Numbered from the stretch's first letter, positions 1-8,863 are shown. The stretch is DNA of 16,682 bases from Collimonas sp. UBA1456 (GCA_002325825.1 DCSW01000008.1:1-16682), one strand, 5' to 3'. Translations and numbers: made by a program. Notes: generated from the sequence alone by a model not told the origin.

Positions 1-25
1 TTCCGGTAAAGCGTGATGTCTCCAT
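1..25 (-). CDS. IS3-family transposase OrfA, first 8 codons only (partial)
   Basis: The minus-strand ATG at 25-23 starts a frame reading METSRFTG before the window ends. The same start is seen for four more codons in the right-hand copy. IS3-family OrfA proteins, which carry a helix-turn-helix and bind the element's ends, commonly begin with a basic or acidic residue followed by SRFT. Only eight codons are visible, so the call depends on the right-hand copy and on the repeat context. Confidence 0.55.
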
Positions 26-69
26 GTACAGTTTCCTCAAAATCGCATTTAAAAAATCCTACGTTTAAC
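1..69 (-). mobile_element. IS3-like insertion sequence, 5' end, running off the left edge
   Basis: These 69 bases are the exact reverse complement of 16601-16669, with no mismatch. Read on the minus strand they give a short leader, a purine-rich ribosome site (GAGGAAA) and an ATG at 25-23 opening a frame that begins METSRFTG. That opening resembles the first residues of OrfA proteins of IS3-family transposases. The identity stops sharply after position 69, which I take as near the element's outer end, although an 8-bp match farther out (87-94) leaves the true tip uncertain. Subgroup and target duplication cannot be determined because the rest of the element lies outside the window. Confidence 0.7.
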
Positions 70-120
70 TAATGTTTTTTTGGAGTGGATTACCTCCCGA
101 CTTTTATCTATATCCAACTA

Positions 121-150
121 TTGACGATCATCAATCTGCATAGAACTAAT
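121..150 (+). promoter_or_regulatory. candidate sigma70-type promoter for selO
   Basis: TTGACG at 121-126 matches five of six consensus -35 bases. ACTAAT at 145-150 matches four of six -10 bases, with an 18-nt spacer. It lies about 100 nt upstream of selO and outside the IS. This is a weak motif match only; transcription could also enter from the IS side. Confidence 0.25.
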
Positions 151-251
151 ATCGGTGACAGACTTAGGAAAAATACAGAGGTAAACTAAAATACCCCTTA
201 GCTCGCCCGCAACACTAAGCCCCCTTCTATTTACCAGGACTGAATTTGGTC

Positions 252-1748
252 ATGAACACCCTCACCGCTTCTCCATTGCCCCAGACCATCAATAGCTTGA
301 CCGTCGGCAACTCCTTTGCTACGCTGCCAAAATCCTTTTACACGCATCTGACGCCTACTCCTTTACCGGCCCCTTATTTGGTGGATACCAACAGCTCCGC
401 AGCGGCATTGATCGGATTGAGCAAGGCAACATTGAACCAAACGGAGTGGGTGCAGGCGCTGGCGGGCAACTGCCTGCTGCCTAACTCAACGCCACTGGCT
501 GCGGTTTATTCAGGCCATCAATTCGGCGTCTGGGTGGGGCAGTTGGGGGATGGCCGGGCGATTTTGCTTGGCGATGTTGCGGCCAGCGGTGGCGGACGCT
601 TGGAATTGCAGTTAAAAGGAGCCGGGACGACACCGTATTCGCGTATGGGTGATGGCCGTGCAGTGCTGCGCTCGTCAATCCGAGAATACCTGTGCTCGGA
701 GGCGATGGCGGCGCTTGGCATTCCTACTTCACGTGCGCTGTCGCTGATCGGTTCCGATCAGTTGGTCATGCGCGAGCGGCCGGAAACCACAGCCGTACTG
801 ACCCGCATGGCGCCCAGTTTTGTGCGCTTCGGATCGTTTGAACACTGGTATTACAACAATCGGCCGAAGGAGCTGAAAATCCTGGCCGACTATGTGATTG
901 CCGGTTTTTACCCGGAACTGCAGGACGCCGCCAATCCCTACCAGGCATTGCTGGCAGAGGTAACCCTTCGGACCGCGCATCTGATGGCGCATTGGCAGGC
1001 TGTCGGCTTCATGCATGGCGTGATGAACACCGATAATATGTCTATCATCGGGTTGACGCTGGATTACGGCCCGTTCGGCTTCCTTGAAGCCTACGATCCA
1101 CGCCATATCTGTAACCATACCGACCAGCAGGGCCGCTACGCCTACAGTATGCAACCGCAAATCAGCCAATGGAACTGCTTCGTACTGGGCCAATCACTTC
1201 TGCCGCTGATCGGCAGCGTCGAAGCAACAGAAGCGGTGCTGGCAGATTACCAGATTCAATACGGCGCCAAACTGAATGAGTTGCTGCATGCCAAACTAGG
1301 CCTGCAATCGCAGCAGGCGGACGACAGTAAATTGCTGGATGCGATGTTTACAATGATGCAAGCCAACCACGTCGATTTCACGCGGTTTTTCCGCAGCCTT
1401 GGCAACCTACGGCTGGACGATCCGGCGGCCGATAGGCTCCTACGCGACCAATTTATCGACCGCGCCGCATTCGACGCCTGGGCGTTACAATATCGGGCGC
1501 GTCTGAAAATGGAAAACAGTCAGGACCCGACGCGCAAGCTTACAATGGATGCAACCAACCCCAAATATGTGCTGCGAAACTATTTGGCGCAGATCGCAAT
1601 CGAAAAAGCGCAGGATAAAGACTTCTCGGAAGTACGCACACTACTGCAGATTCTTGAAAATCCGTTTGACGAGCAGCCGCAACATGCGAAATACGCTGAA
1701 TTGCCCCCGGATTGGGCGCGCGGACTGGAAGTGAGTTGTTCCTCTTAA
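252..1748 (+). CDS. selO: protein adenylyltransferase SelO (YdiU family)
   Basis: SelO is a pseudokinase-fold enzyme that transfers AMP from ATP to Ser, Thr or Tyr of target proteins and is linked to redox stress. The 498-residue product is close to the usual bacterial length. Family blocks are clear: GHQFGVWVGQLGDGRA (about residues 88-103), LKGAGTTPYSR (121-131) followed by GDGRAVLRSSIREYL, and the active-site block HGVMNTDNM (255-263) followed by DYGPFGFLEAYDP. The protein ends in SCSS; animal SelO carries selenocysteine near the same C-terminal place, and bacteria use Cys. An in-frame TTG at 246 has better spacing from AGGA (236-239) than the ATG at 252, so the start may be two codons earlier. 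msrB follows after 13 nt, giving a plausible redox-repair operon. Confidence 0.95.
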   Translation: MNTLTASPLPQTINSLTVGNSFATLPKSFYTHLTPTPLPAPYLVDTNSSAAALIGLSKATLNQTEWVQALAGNCLLPNSTPLAAVYSGHQFGVWVGQLGDGRAILLGDVAASGGGRLELQLKGAGTTPYSRMGDGRAVLRSSIREYLCSEAMAALGIPTSRALSLIGSDQLVMRERPETTAVLTRMAPSFVRFGSFEHWYYNNRPKELKILADYVIAGFYPELQDAANPYQALLAEVTLRTAHLMAHWQAVGFMHGVMNTDNMSIIGLTLDYGPFGFLEAYDPRHICNHTDQQGRYAYSMQPQISQWNCFVLGQSLLPLIGSVEATEAVLADYQIQYGAKLNELLHAKLGLQSQQADDSKLLDAMFTMMQANHVDFTRFFRSLGNLRLDDPAADRLLRDQFIDRAAFDAWALQYRARLKMENSQDPTRKLTMDATNPKYVLRNYLAQIAIEKAQDKDFSEVRTLLQILENPFDEQPQHAKYAELPPDWARGLEVSCSS

Positions 1749-1761
1749 CATGAATTGAATC

Positions 1762-2163
1762 ATGAGCACCAAAAAAATCAGCAAGATCGACGCCGAATGG
1801 CGCGCCGAACTGGATCCGCTGGAATATCAAGTGACCCGCCACGCGGCGACAGAATGGGCATTTACCGGCCGTTTCTGGGATCATCAAGAACGTGGCATCT
1901 ACACTTGCGTCTGCTGCAATACGCCATTATTCGCATCGGACGCCAAGTTCGATTCCAGCTGCGGCTGGCCGAGCTACTTCAAGGCCATCAATCTCGACAA
2001 TGTCGAGAAACGCATCGACCGCAGCCACGGTATGACCCGCAGCGAGATTCTATGCAAGGTGTGCGACGCCCATCTTGGCCACGTGTTCCCCGACGGCCCA
2101 CTGCCGACCGGCATGCGTTACTGCATCAATTCGGCCTCTCTGCGCTTTGAACCAAGCGACTGA
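1762..2163 (+). CDS. msrB: peptide methionine-(R)-S-oxide reductase MsrB
   Basis: The enzyme reduces the R-epimer of methionine sulfoxide in proteins, using thioredoxin as reductant. The 133-residue product is a full-length single-domain MsrB. Two Zn-binding CxxC pairs are visible, C49/C52 and C98/C101. The catalytic Cys is C121 in RYCINSASLRF, and C67 in DSSCGWPSY is the likely resolving Cys. The conserved HLGHVFPDGP block lies at about 104-113. There is no signal peptide, so it is cytoplasmic. It starts 13 nt after selO with no clear Shine-Dalgarno sequence in the gap, so translation may depend on coupling to selO. No lesion is seen. Confidence 0.96.
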   Translation: MSTKKISKIDAEWRAELDPLEYQVTRHAATEWAFTGRFWDHQERGIYTCVCCNTPLFASDAKFDSSCGWPSYFKAINLDNVEKRIDRSHGMTRSEILCKVCDAHLGHVFPDGPLPTGMRYCINSASLRFEPSD

Positions 2164-2248
2164 GACAACATCAACCTATTCGATCTACTCAACTTATTTA
2201 CCCCACTCGTCGACCGCTATTTATCCTGATTGAAAGCAGACCAAACAC

Positions 2249-2869
2249 ATGAAATTTCTGTTCGAACTTTTCCCGGTAATTCTTTTCTTCGGCATTTTCA
2301 AATGGAGCGAGGCCAGCCCTGATTATGCGCAGGTGCTGGTCAACCACTACCTGTCAGGATTTGTATCCGGCGGCGTGGCTACGGCGACACAAGTGCCGGT
2401 GTTGCTGGCGACAGCGGTGGCAATCGTCGCGTCCGTCGCACAAATCGGCTATCTGCTGTTACGCCAAAAAACAATCGATGCCATGCTGTGGGTATCGCTG
2501 CTGATCATCTGCGTGTTCGGTGGCGCCACTATTTACTTCCATAACGACACCTTCATCAAATGGAAGCCGACCGTGCTCTACTGGACCTGCGCTGCGGTGT
2601 TACTCGTCAGTCAGTTGTTTCTGAAGAAGAACCTGATCCGCACCATAATGGAAAAACAAATGTCCGTGCCTGATCAAATCTGGCCGCGTGTGGGCTTTGC
2701 GTGGATCGCATTTTTCATTTTCATGGGTTGCCTCAACCTGTTTGTCGCCTTCAATTTTCCGACCCCGACCTGGGTCAATTTCAAGCTGTTCGGCGGCATG
2801 GGACTAATGTTTATTTTTGTAATCGGCGAGAGCGTGCTGCTATCGAAATATATCAAGGAATCCGTATGA
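2249..2869 (+). CDS. yciB: inner-membrane septation protein A (YciB/IspZ family)
   Basis: The 206-residue, very hydrophobic protein opens with MKFLFELFPVILFF, the typical YciB start, and shows about five membrane segments. The family pattern of a short FKW motif near the N-terminus, a central WKPTV segment, and NFPTPTWVNFKLFG near the C-terminus is present. YciB is an inner-membrane protein involved in envelope biogenesis and cell division. Its exact molecular role is not settled. It overlaps the next gene (BolA family) by 4 nt (ATGA), so the two are translationally coupled. An 85-nt gap separates it from msrB. Confidence 0.93.
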   Translation: MKFLFELFPVILFFGIFKWSEASPDYAQVLVNHYLSGFVSGGVATATQVPVLLATAVAIVASVAQIGYLLLRQKTIDAMLWVSLLIICVFGGATIYFHNDTFIKWKPTVLYWTCAAVLLVSQLFLKKNLIRTIMEKQMSVPDQIWPRVGFAWIAFFIFMGCLNLFVAFNFPTPTWVNFKLFGGMGLMFIFVIGESVLLSKYIKESV

Positions 2870-3147
2870 ATAATCAACACCTTGAAACGATTCGTATCAA
2901 ATTGATAGCAACTTTTTCGCCGCTGGAATGTCATCTGGAAAATGAGTCGGCGCTGCATGTCGGACACGCCGGCGCTTCATCAGGTGGCGGTCATTACAGG
3001 TTGCGGATAGTCAGCACGGCTTTTGAAGGACAAAATCGTTTAAATCGTCATAGGCTGGTGTATGATTGCCTGGCTAAAATGATGCATGGGGAAATTCATG
3101 CGCTGGCAATCAATGCGCTGTCGCCTTCTGAAATAAAAATAGCTTAA
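2866..3147 (+). CDS. bolA: BolA family protein
   Basis: BolA proteins partner with monothiol glutaredoxins in iron-sulfur cluster handling, and some act as transcription regulators. The 93-residue product has the complete fold signature: HVGH (31-34), then GGGHYRLRIVS (40-50), then the helix-turn-helix-like RLNRHRLVYDCL (58-69). The ATG overlaps the yciB stop (ATGA), and AAGGA at 2855-2859 lies six nt upstream inside yciB, so the start is well supported. A longer in-frame extension upstream reads through yciB and is not real. The neighbouring yciB and prolyl isomerase genes suggest an envelope or stress-related cluster. Confidence 0.93.
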   Translation: MNNQHLETIRIKLIATFSPLECHLENESALHVGHAGASSGGGHYRLRIVSTAFEGQNRLNRHRLVYDCLAKMMHGEIHALAINALSPSEIKIA

Positions 3148-3261
3148 AGTCAACCTTGATACGTGACTTAAAAAAATAGTTTTTCCTGCAAACAAACCTC
3201 AGTTCTTCTAATCTGTCTAGCATTGATTTACTAATAACTTCTCTCCAATTAGGATTTGATA

Positions 3262-4041
3262 ATGATTTTTAAATCTTCTCATTTACTGGGAATAATTTTT
3301 GCAGCTGCTGCTTTTCCTGTCATGGCGCAAAACCTGGCAGTCGTGAATGGTAAGGCAATCCCGTTATCGCGCGCCGACATTATGGTCAAGCAATTGACAG
3401 TACAAGGCGGCCAGAGTGATAGCCCTGAACTGCGCAGCATGGTCAAGGATGAACTGATCAATCGCGAAGTGCTGATCCAGGAAGCCGACAAAATGGGTCT
3501 TGGCAACAACCCTGACATCAGGGCACAAGCCGACATAGCCCGTCAATCGATCCTGATCCGCGCACTGGTTGCTGACTTCATCAAGAAGAACCCAATCAAG
3601 GATGCCAACATCCAGGCGGAATACGACAAGTTCAAGGCGCAAGCCGGCGACAAGGAACATCACGCACGCCATATCCTGGTTGATAACGAAGCTGATGCCA
3701 AAGCAATCATCGGCAAACTGAAAGCTGGCTTCAAATTCGACGACCTGGCCAAGCAATCTAAAGATCCGGGTTCAGCAGCAAACGGCGGCGATCTAGGCTG
3801 GACAACTCCGGCTTCGTTCGTGAAGCCATTCTCCGATGCACTAGTAAAGCTAAAGCCAGGTCAACTAACCGAGACACCGGTCAAGACCCAGTTCGGTTAC
3901 CACGTCATCAAGCTGGAAGAAGTGCGCCCAGTAAAGATCCCAACCCTGGCCGAAGTCAAACCGCAAATCACTGAAGCGCTGCAACAGAAGAAGCTGCAAG
4001 CTTACCAGCAAGATCTGCGTGCAAAAGCTAAGGTGAAATAA
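3262..4041 (+). CDS. periplasmic parvulin-type peptidyl-prolyl cis-trans isomerase
   Basis: This 259-residue protein has a Sec signal peptide (about 1-22, hydrophobic core then VMA, cleavage before Q23), so the mature chain is periplasmic. An N-terminal SurA-like helical region (about 25-130) precedes one PpiC rotamase domain (about 133-222) with HARHILV, the GSAANGGDLGW block, and FGYHVIKLEE. The C-terminus is Lys-rich. It catalyses Xaa-Pro isomerisation, probably in folding of secreted and outer-membrane proteins. The start at ATG 3262 is chosen because TTAGGA ends 7 nt upstream; an in-frame TTG two codons earlier is poorly placed. A strong hairpin terminator follows 31 nt after the stop. 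Confidence 0.94.
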   Translation: MIFKSSHLLGIIFAAAAFPVMAQNLAVVNGKAIPLSRADIMVKQLTVQGGQSDSPELRSMVKDELINREVLIQEADKMGLGNNPDIRAQADIARQSILIRALVADFIKKNPIKDANIQAEYDKFKAQAGDKEHHARHILVDNEADAKAIIGKLKAGFKFDDLAKQSKDPGSAANGGDLGWTTPASFVKPFSDALVKLKPGQLTETPVKTQFGYHVIKLEEVRPVKIPTLAEVKPQITEALQQKKLQAYQQDLRAKAKVK

Positions 4042-4072
4042 GACCTTCGCATTAAGTCATTCATGCAGCAAT

Positions 4073-4100
4073 AAAAAAGCACTCCTCGGAGTGCTTTTTT
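4073..4100. terminator. symmetric bidirectional intrinsic terminator between the isomerase gene and purL
   Basis: Six A, then a GCACTC stem, CTCG loop, GAGTGC stem, and six T. Because the A-run and T-run mirror each other, it works as a Rho-independent terminator on both strands. It therefore serves the plus-strand isomerase gene and the convergent minus-strand purL, which end 31 nt and 131 nt away. Confidence 0.9.
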
Positions 4101-4231
4101 ATATTCGTGACAATAACGTTCAACGATATCGTCTTGAGTAGCGTGGGCAAAAGAACTGGCCCGTCCTAGCTACTACCAGCGGCCGATTATTATCATTCAG
4201 GAATGGGCAAGATCAAACGACAGAAAGTTAT

Positions 4232-7200
4232 TTACCCGACCCACTTACGCGTATTACGGAACATGCGCATCCATGGAGAATCCTCACCCCACGACTCAGG
4301 ATGCCACGACTGCTGCACCGTGCGGAATACCCGTTCGGCATGTGGCATGCAGACCGTGAAACGGCCATCCGGCGTTGTCACCGAGGTGATGCCTTGCGGC
4401 GAACCGTTCGGATTGTACGGATAGCCTTCCGTTACCTGTGCCTTATTGTCAACGAAGCTCATCGCTACCAAGACTTCATTAATATTGCCGGTTTGCGAGA
4501 AATCGGCAAAGCCTTCGCCGTGGGCGATGGCAATGGCGCTCTGCATGCCGGCCATGTCCTGGAAGAAAATCGATGGTGACGACTCAACCTGCACCATCGA
4601 GAAACGCGCTTCAAATTTTTCAGATTTGTTGCGCGTGAACTTCGGCCAGGCTTGCGCGCCAGGGATGATCGATTTGAGGTTGCTCATCATCTGGCAACCG
4701 TTGCAGATGCCCAGTGCAAAGGTATCGCCACGCTGAAAGAACAGCGAGAACTGATCGACCAGCTTGGCGTTGAACAGAATCGTCTTGGCCCAGCCTTCAC
4801 CGGCACCCAACACGTCTCCGTAGGAGAAACCGCCAACGGCGATAAATCCCTTGAAGTCATCAAGACGCGCGCGACCGGCGATCAGGTCGCTCATGTGCAC
4901 ATCGACCGAGGTAAAGCCGGCTTGGTGCATCACATAGGCAGTCTCGACGTGCGAGTTAACGCCTTGCTCCCGCAGGATCGCTACGCGCGGCTTAACCCCT
5001 AGGTTGAGAAACGGCGCGGCGATATTATCTTGCTGGTCGAACGGGATCTTCGGCGTGATGCCAGGATCTGCTGCATCCAGGATGCGGTCGTATTCGGCAT
5101 CGGCGCTGGCCGGATTATCACGCAGGCGGGCAATGCGCCAGCTAGTTTCGCTCCACAGGCGTTGTAGGTCGATGCGGGTCTGGCTGTAGATGGTCTTGGC
5201 GTCGCGGCTGAATTCGATGACGTCACGCGTGTTCGGCTTGCCGATGCTGTGGCTGCAGGCGCCCAAGTTGAAGCTGCGCAGCACGTTCATGACTTCCGAT
5301 TTCTGCTCGGCGCGCACTTGCAGAACCGCACCCAACTCCTCGTTGAACAGCGCTCGCAATGTCAGTTCGTTGCGGCGCTCGGCCACCTGACAGGTCCAGT
5401 TCTTAGAGTCGCTCCAATCGGCTGCGTGCCCGCTTTCCATGATCAAAATGTCGAGGTCGATCGACAAACCGCTGTGACCGGCAAACGCCATTTCACAGAG
5501 GGAAATAAATAAGCCGCCATCGGAGCGGTCGTGGTAAGCCAGTAGTTTTTGCTCCCTGTTGAGTTGCTGGATCGCGGCGAAGAAGCCCTTCAGATCTTCT
5601 GCGCTATCGACATCCGGCGTCTCGTTACCGATCTGCTGCATGACCTGCGTAAGCGCCGAAGCACCCATACGGTTCTTGCCGCGGCCAAGGTCGATCAAGA
5701 TGATGGCGGTGTCGTCGACATCGGTACGGATCTGCGGTGTCAACGAGCAGCGTACATCGGTCACCGGTGCGAAGGCCGAGACGATCAGCGACACCGGAGA
5801 TGTCACCGACTTGGCTTGATCTTCGTCTTTCCAAGTGGTGCGCATCGACAACGAATCCTTGCCGACCGGAATACTAATGCCAAGCGCCGGGCACAATTCC
5901 ATGCCGACCGCTTTGACGGTATCGAACAATGCGGCGTCCTGTCCGGGCTGACCACAGGCGGCCATCCAGTTTGCAGATAATTTGATGTCGGAGATGTCAG
6001 CAATCAGCGCCGCTGCAATGTTGGTCAGCGCTTCGCCCACCGCCATGCGGCCAGACGCAGCAGCATTGATGACCGCCAACGGAGTACGCTCGCCCATCGC
6101 CATCGCCTCGCCCAGATAGCCCTCAAAATTCATGCTGGTGACGGCGCAATCAGCCACTGGAATTTGCCATGGGCCGACCATCTGGTCACGCACCGAAGTC
6201 GCGCCAACGGTGCGATCACCGATGGTGATCAGGAACGATTTATCGGCGACCGTCGGCAGTTTCAGCACGCGCTGCGATACGTCCAGCAAGTCCATGCCGG
6301 TCAGATCGACCGCTGGCAGCACAGAATTAACGTGGGTGACGTCGCGCAGCATTTTTGGCGGCTTGCCGAGCAAGACATCCATCGGCATGTCGACCGGACT
6401 ATTGTCGTGCTCGGGATCGATCACCTTCAACTGGCGCTCTTCGGCAGCAGTGCCGACCACGGCAAACGGACAGCGTTCACGCTGGCAGAAATATTCGAAC
6501 AGCGGCAGGCTTTCCGGGGCGATCGCCAGCACATAACGCTCTTGCGATTCGTTGCTCCAAATCTCCTTGGGCGCCATCCCGCTTTCTTCCAGCGGCACCT
6601 TGCGCAAATCGAAAATCGCGCCGCGCTTGGCGTCGTTGGTGATTTCGGGGAAAGCGTTCGACAGGCCGCCAGCTCCGACGTCGTGGATCGACAGGATTGG
6701 ATTTTTGTCATCCATCGCCGAGCAAGCGTTAATGACTTCTTGCGCACGCCGTTCCATTTCAGGATTGCCACGCTGGACCGAATCGAAATCCAGATCCGCC
6801 GCGTTGGAACCGGTTGCCATCGACGATGCAGCGCTGCCGCCCATGCCGATGCGCATGCCGGGACCACCTAGTTGGATCAGCAGGCTACCGACCGGCAGAT
6901 CGTTCTTCTTGGTGTGCTTATCGCAGATGCTGCCGATGCCGCCCGCAATCATGATCGGCTTGTGATAGCCCTGCACGTTGCCACCGACGTTTTGTTCGTA
7001 AGTACGGAAATAACCGCCCAGGTTGGGACGACCGAATTCGTTGTTGAATGCAGCACCACCGAGCGGACCTTCGATCATGATCTGCAAGGCCGAGGCGATA
7101 CGTTCCGGCTTGCCGTATTGACCTGCATTCTGCTGACCAGGAGTAGTGACATCGGCAGCGGTTTCCCACGCCTGCTGGGCGTCCGGCAGCAACAGATTGG

Positions 7201-8251
7201 ATACGGTAAAACCGGTCAGGCCAGCTTTCGGCTTAGCACCGCGGCCGGTTGCGCCCTCGTCGCGGATTTCGCCACCGACACCTGTGGCGGCGCCCGGGAA
7301 TGGCGAAATCGCGGTCGGATGATTGTGCGTCTCGACCTTCATCAGAATGTGCGTCAGCTCTTCCGATGAGCGGTAGGTATTGCCTTCTGCCGCGCCGCGT
7401 GCATAGAAGCGCAAAACGGTAGCACCTTCGATGATGGATGAGTTATCGCTATAGGCGACGATGGTGCCCTTCGGTTGCAACTGATGGGTATTCTTGATCA
7501 TCGCGAACAGCGATTTGTCTTGCGCTTCCCCGTCGATCACCCAGTCGGCATTGAAAATCTTGTGGCGGCAATGTTCGCTGTTGGCTTGCGCGAACATCAT
7601 CAATTCAACATCGGTTGGATTGCGCTTGGCGCTGGTGAACGCTGCCACCAGGTAGTCGATCTCATCGTCCGACAACGCCAGACCGAGTTCGCTATTGGCT
7701 TGCGCCAGCGCCTGTTTGCCGCCAGCCAGCAAGGCGATGAACGCCAGCGGCTTGGCATCCAGTTCGCGGAACAGACCGCCGGCGTCTTCGGCGCTACGCA
7801 GCACGGTTTCAGTCATGCGGTCGTGCAATACATCGGCAATCGCGCGTACGCTATCGTCGCTTAGCTTCTTCTCGGCGCCAAGGTCTATCGGATCGGCCTT
7901 CAGCCGAACTTGATACGCAATCCCGCGTTCAATGCGCTTGATGTGCGTCATGCCGCAGTTATGGGCAATGTCGGTGGCTTTGCTGGACCATGGCGAAATG
8001 GTGCCGAAACGCGGAATAACGATGAATTCCTCGCCCACTTCGCCGACATTCGACGAATCGAACGGATCGCCATAGCTCAGCAATGCGTTCAAGCGGCTGA
8101 TATCGTCATGGTTTAGTGGTGTCGCGGCATCGACAAAATGGTCGAAACGGCCGGTGACGGTGATGACATTGCTATCGATCGCTTGCAATTGAGCTAAAAG
8201 GCGTTGGGAACGGAAAGCAGGAAGAACGTTGGAACCGTGAAAAATCAACAT
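4232..8251 (-). CDS. purL: phosphoribosylformylglycinamidine synthase (single-chain PurL)
   Basis: This large enzyme performs the fourth step of IMP synthesis: FGAR plus glutamine and ATP give FGAM. The 1339-residue chain is the long single-polypeptide type, near the length of the E. coli enzyme. Seen in order: an N-terminal PurS-like region, the HNHPTAISPFPGAATG substrate/ATP block (about 305-325), GPGMRIGMGGSAASS, DVGAGGLSNAFPEI (from D524), a second ATP-grasp-like half with PVGKDSLSM (about 795), and a C-terminal class I glutaminase domain. The glutaminase has the nucleophile C1183 in GICNGCQMM and the PHAER triad (H1304, E1306). The reading frame is intact. No Shine-Dalgarno is visible before ATG 8251; the N-terminus nonetheless matches the family. 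It is convergent with the isomerase gene. Confidence 0.98.
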   Translation of the reverse strand: MLIFHGSNVLPAFRSQRLLAQLQAIDSNVITVTGRFDHFVDAATPLNHDDISRLNALLSYGDPFDSSNVGEVGEEFIVIPRFGTISPWSSKATDIAHNCGMTHIKRIERGIAYQVRLKADPIDLGAEKKLSDDSVRAIADVLHDRMTETVLRSAEDAGGLFRELDAKPLAFIALLAGGKQALAQANSELGLALSDDEIDYLVAAFTSAKRNPTDVELMMFAQANSEHCRHKIFNADWVIDGEAQDKSLFAMIKNTHQLQPKGTIVAYSDNSSIIEGATVLRFYARGAAEGNTYRSSEELTHILMKVETHNHPTAISPFPGAATGVGGEIRDEGATGRGAKPKAGLTGFTVSNLLLPDAQQAWETAADVTTPGQQNAGQYGKPERIASALQIMIEGPLGGAAFNNEFGRPNLGGYFRTYEQNVGGNVQGYHKPIMIAGGIGSICDKHTKKNDLPVGSLLIQLGGPGMRIGMGGSAASSMATGSNAADLDFDSVQRGNPEMERRAQEVINACSAMDDKNPILSIHDVGAGGLSNAFPEITNDAKRGAIFDLRKVPLEESGMAPKEIWSNESQERYVLAIAPESLPLFEYFCQRERCPFAVVGTAAEERQLKVIDPEHDNSPVDMPMDVLLGKPPKMLRDVTHVNSVLPAVDLTGMDLLDVSQRVLKLPTVADKSFLITIGDRTVGATSVRDQMVGPWQIPVADCAVTSMNFEGYLGEAMAMGERTPLAVINAAASGRMAVGEALTNIAAALIADISDIKLSANWMAACGQPGQDAALFDTVKAVGMELCPALGISIPVGKDSLSMRTTWKDEDQAKSVTSPVSLIVSAFAPVTDVRCSLTPQIRTDVDDTAIILIDLGRGKNRMGASALTQVMQQIGNETPDVDSAEDLKGFFAAIQQLNREQKLLAYHDRSDGGLFISLCEMAFAGHSGLSIDLDILIMESGHAADWSDSKNWTCQVAERRNELTLRALFNEELGAVLQVRAEQKSEVMNVLRSFNLGACSHSIGKPNTRDVIEFSRDAKTIYSQTRIDLQRLWSETSWRIARLRDNPASADAEYDRILDAADPGITPKIPFDQQDNIAAPFLNLGVKPRVAILREQGVNSHVETAYVMHQAGFTSVDVHMSDLIAGRARLDDFKGFIAVGGFSYGDVLGAGEGWAKTILFNAKLVDQFSLFFQRGDTFALGICNGCQMMSNLKSIIPGAQAWPKFTRNKSEKFEARFSMVQVESSPSIFFQDMAGMQSAIAIAHGEGFADFSQTGNINEVLVAMSFVDNKAQVTEGYPYNPNGSPQGITSVTTPDGRFTVCMPHAERVFRTVQQSWHPESWGEDSPWMRMFRNTRKWVG

Positions 8252-8269
8252 GGCGAGAAGGGGGGTGAT

Positions 8270-8311
8270 GCAGCGCGTGCGCTGCGGGTTAAGTCAGAAG
8301 TGCCCATTATA
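8270..8311 (-). promoter_or_regulatory. candidate purL -10 box and GC-rich leader hairpin
   Basis: On the minus strand a perfect TATAAT lies at 8311-8306, placing a start of transcription near 8299 and a leader of about 48 nt. No good -35 is found 16-18 nt upstream. Between the presumed start and purL is a GCAGCGC/GCGCTGC inverted repeat (8270-8276 and 8279-8285), whose RNA can form a hairpin about 20 nt before the ATG. No PurR-like operator is seen. Confidence 0.35.
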
Positions 8312-8417
8312 TAGTGCCAACCCGCCCCTGCCCCGTGAAACAATGTCAAAATCGACTTGACTGCACCTGGGTGGGATTAGACAACTTGCCTTCAATTGCC
8401 CCCCCGAGAGGCTCGAC

Positions 8418-8714
8418 ATGGTCAATTTCGTAGAACGTATCTAGGAATACAACGCTGGACGCGATCCGAAACGCCTGCAGCTCAAATATAGCAACACCCG
8501 CAGCAATCCGCTCATATTCCTGCTCGGCACTTGCCACTTGTTCTACGAACGGTTCCCGAACAGCGGCTTGTTCCGTAGTGCACCGGCCATCCGGATCTAC
8601 GGCGACTTGTATCTGGGAAATTTCGGCAGCTACAAGGGAGATAGCCACCTCACCTACTTTGACATGAACGATTTCGACGAAGCGGCGCTGACACCGACCA
8701 GCCTGGAGCTGGTT
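8418..8714 (+). pseudogene. DUF2252 family protein, truncated N-terminal remnant
   Basis: Starting at ATG 8418 (AGAGG at 8406-8410 ahead of it) the frame reads MVNFVERI, then hits TAG at 8442-8444, then stays open with recognisable DUF2252 sequence: YNAGRDPKRLQLKYSN, LLGTCHLFYERFP, IRIYGDLYLGNFGSYKG and TYFDMNDFDEAALTP. The DxHxxNFG-like and FDxNDFDEA blocks are hallmarks of this uncharacterised kinase-like family, although H is replaced by Y in GDLYLGNFG. Homology stops near 8714 and the frame ends at 8777, so only about 100 of roughly 400 or more residues remain. The internal stop, the changed motif residue and the truncation together mark it as dead. Its original function is unknown. Confidence 0.75.
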
Positions 8715-8776
8715 ACTAAATGGTATTATCTAATTTTTACGGTATGTAGCGTATTTAAACTCAATCTTCATGGATG

Positions 8777-8804
8777 AATCGATAGATCATTTGATCTATC
8801 GATT
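8777..8804. repeat. 13-bp perfect inverted repeat (2-nt spacer) between the DUF2252 remnant and the LysR pseudogene
   Basis: AATCGATAGATCA (8777-8789), TT, then TGATCTATCGATT (8792-8804). The arms pair without mismatch and are followed by TTTAG, only a short T run. It could be a weak terminator, or an operator for the LysR-type gene that begins 60 nt downstream. Neither can be decided from sequence. Confidence 0.7.
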
Positions 8805-8863
8805 TTAGTCACAAAAGAACTTAGCACAAGCTTGCATCCCTCAAGCTTACTTTGAGGTCGACA

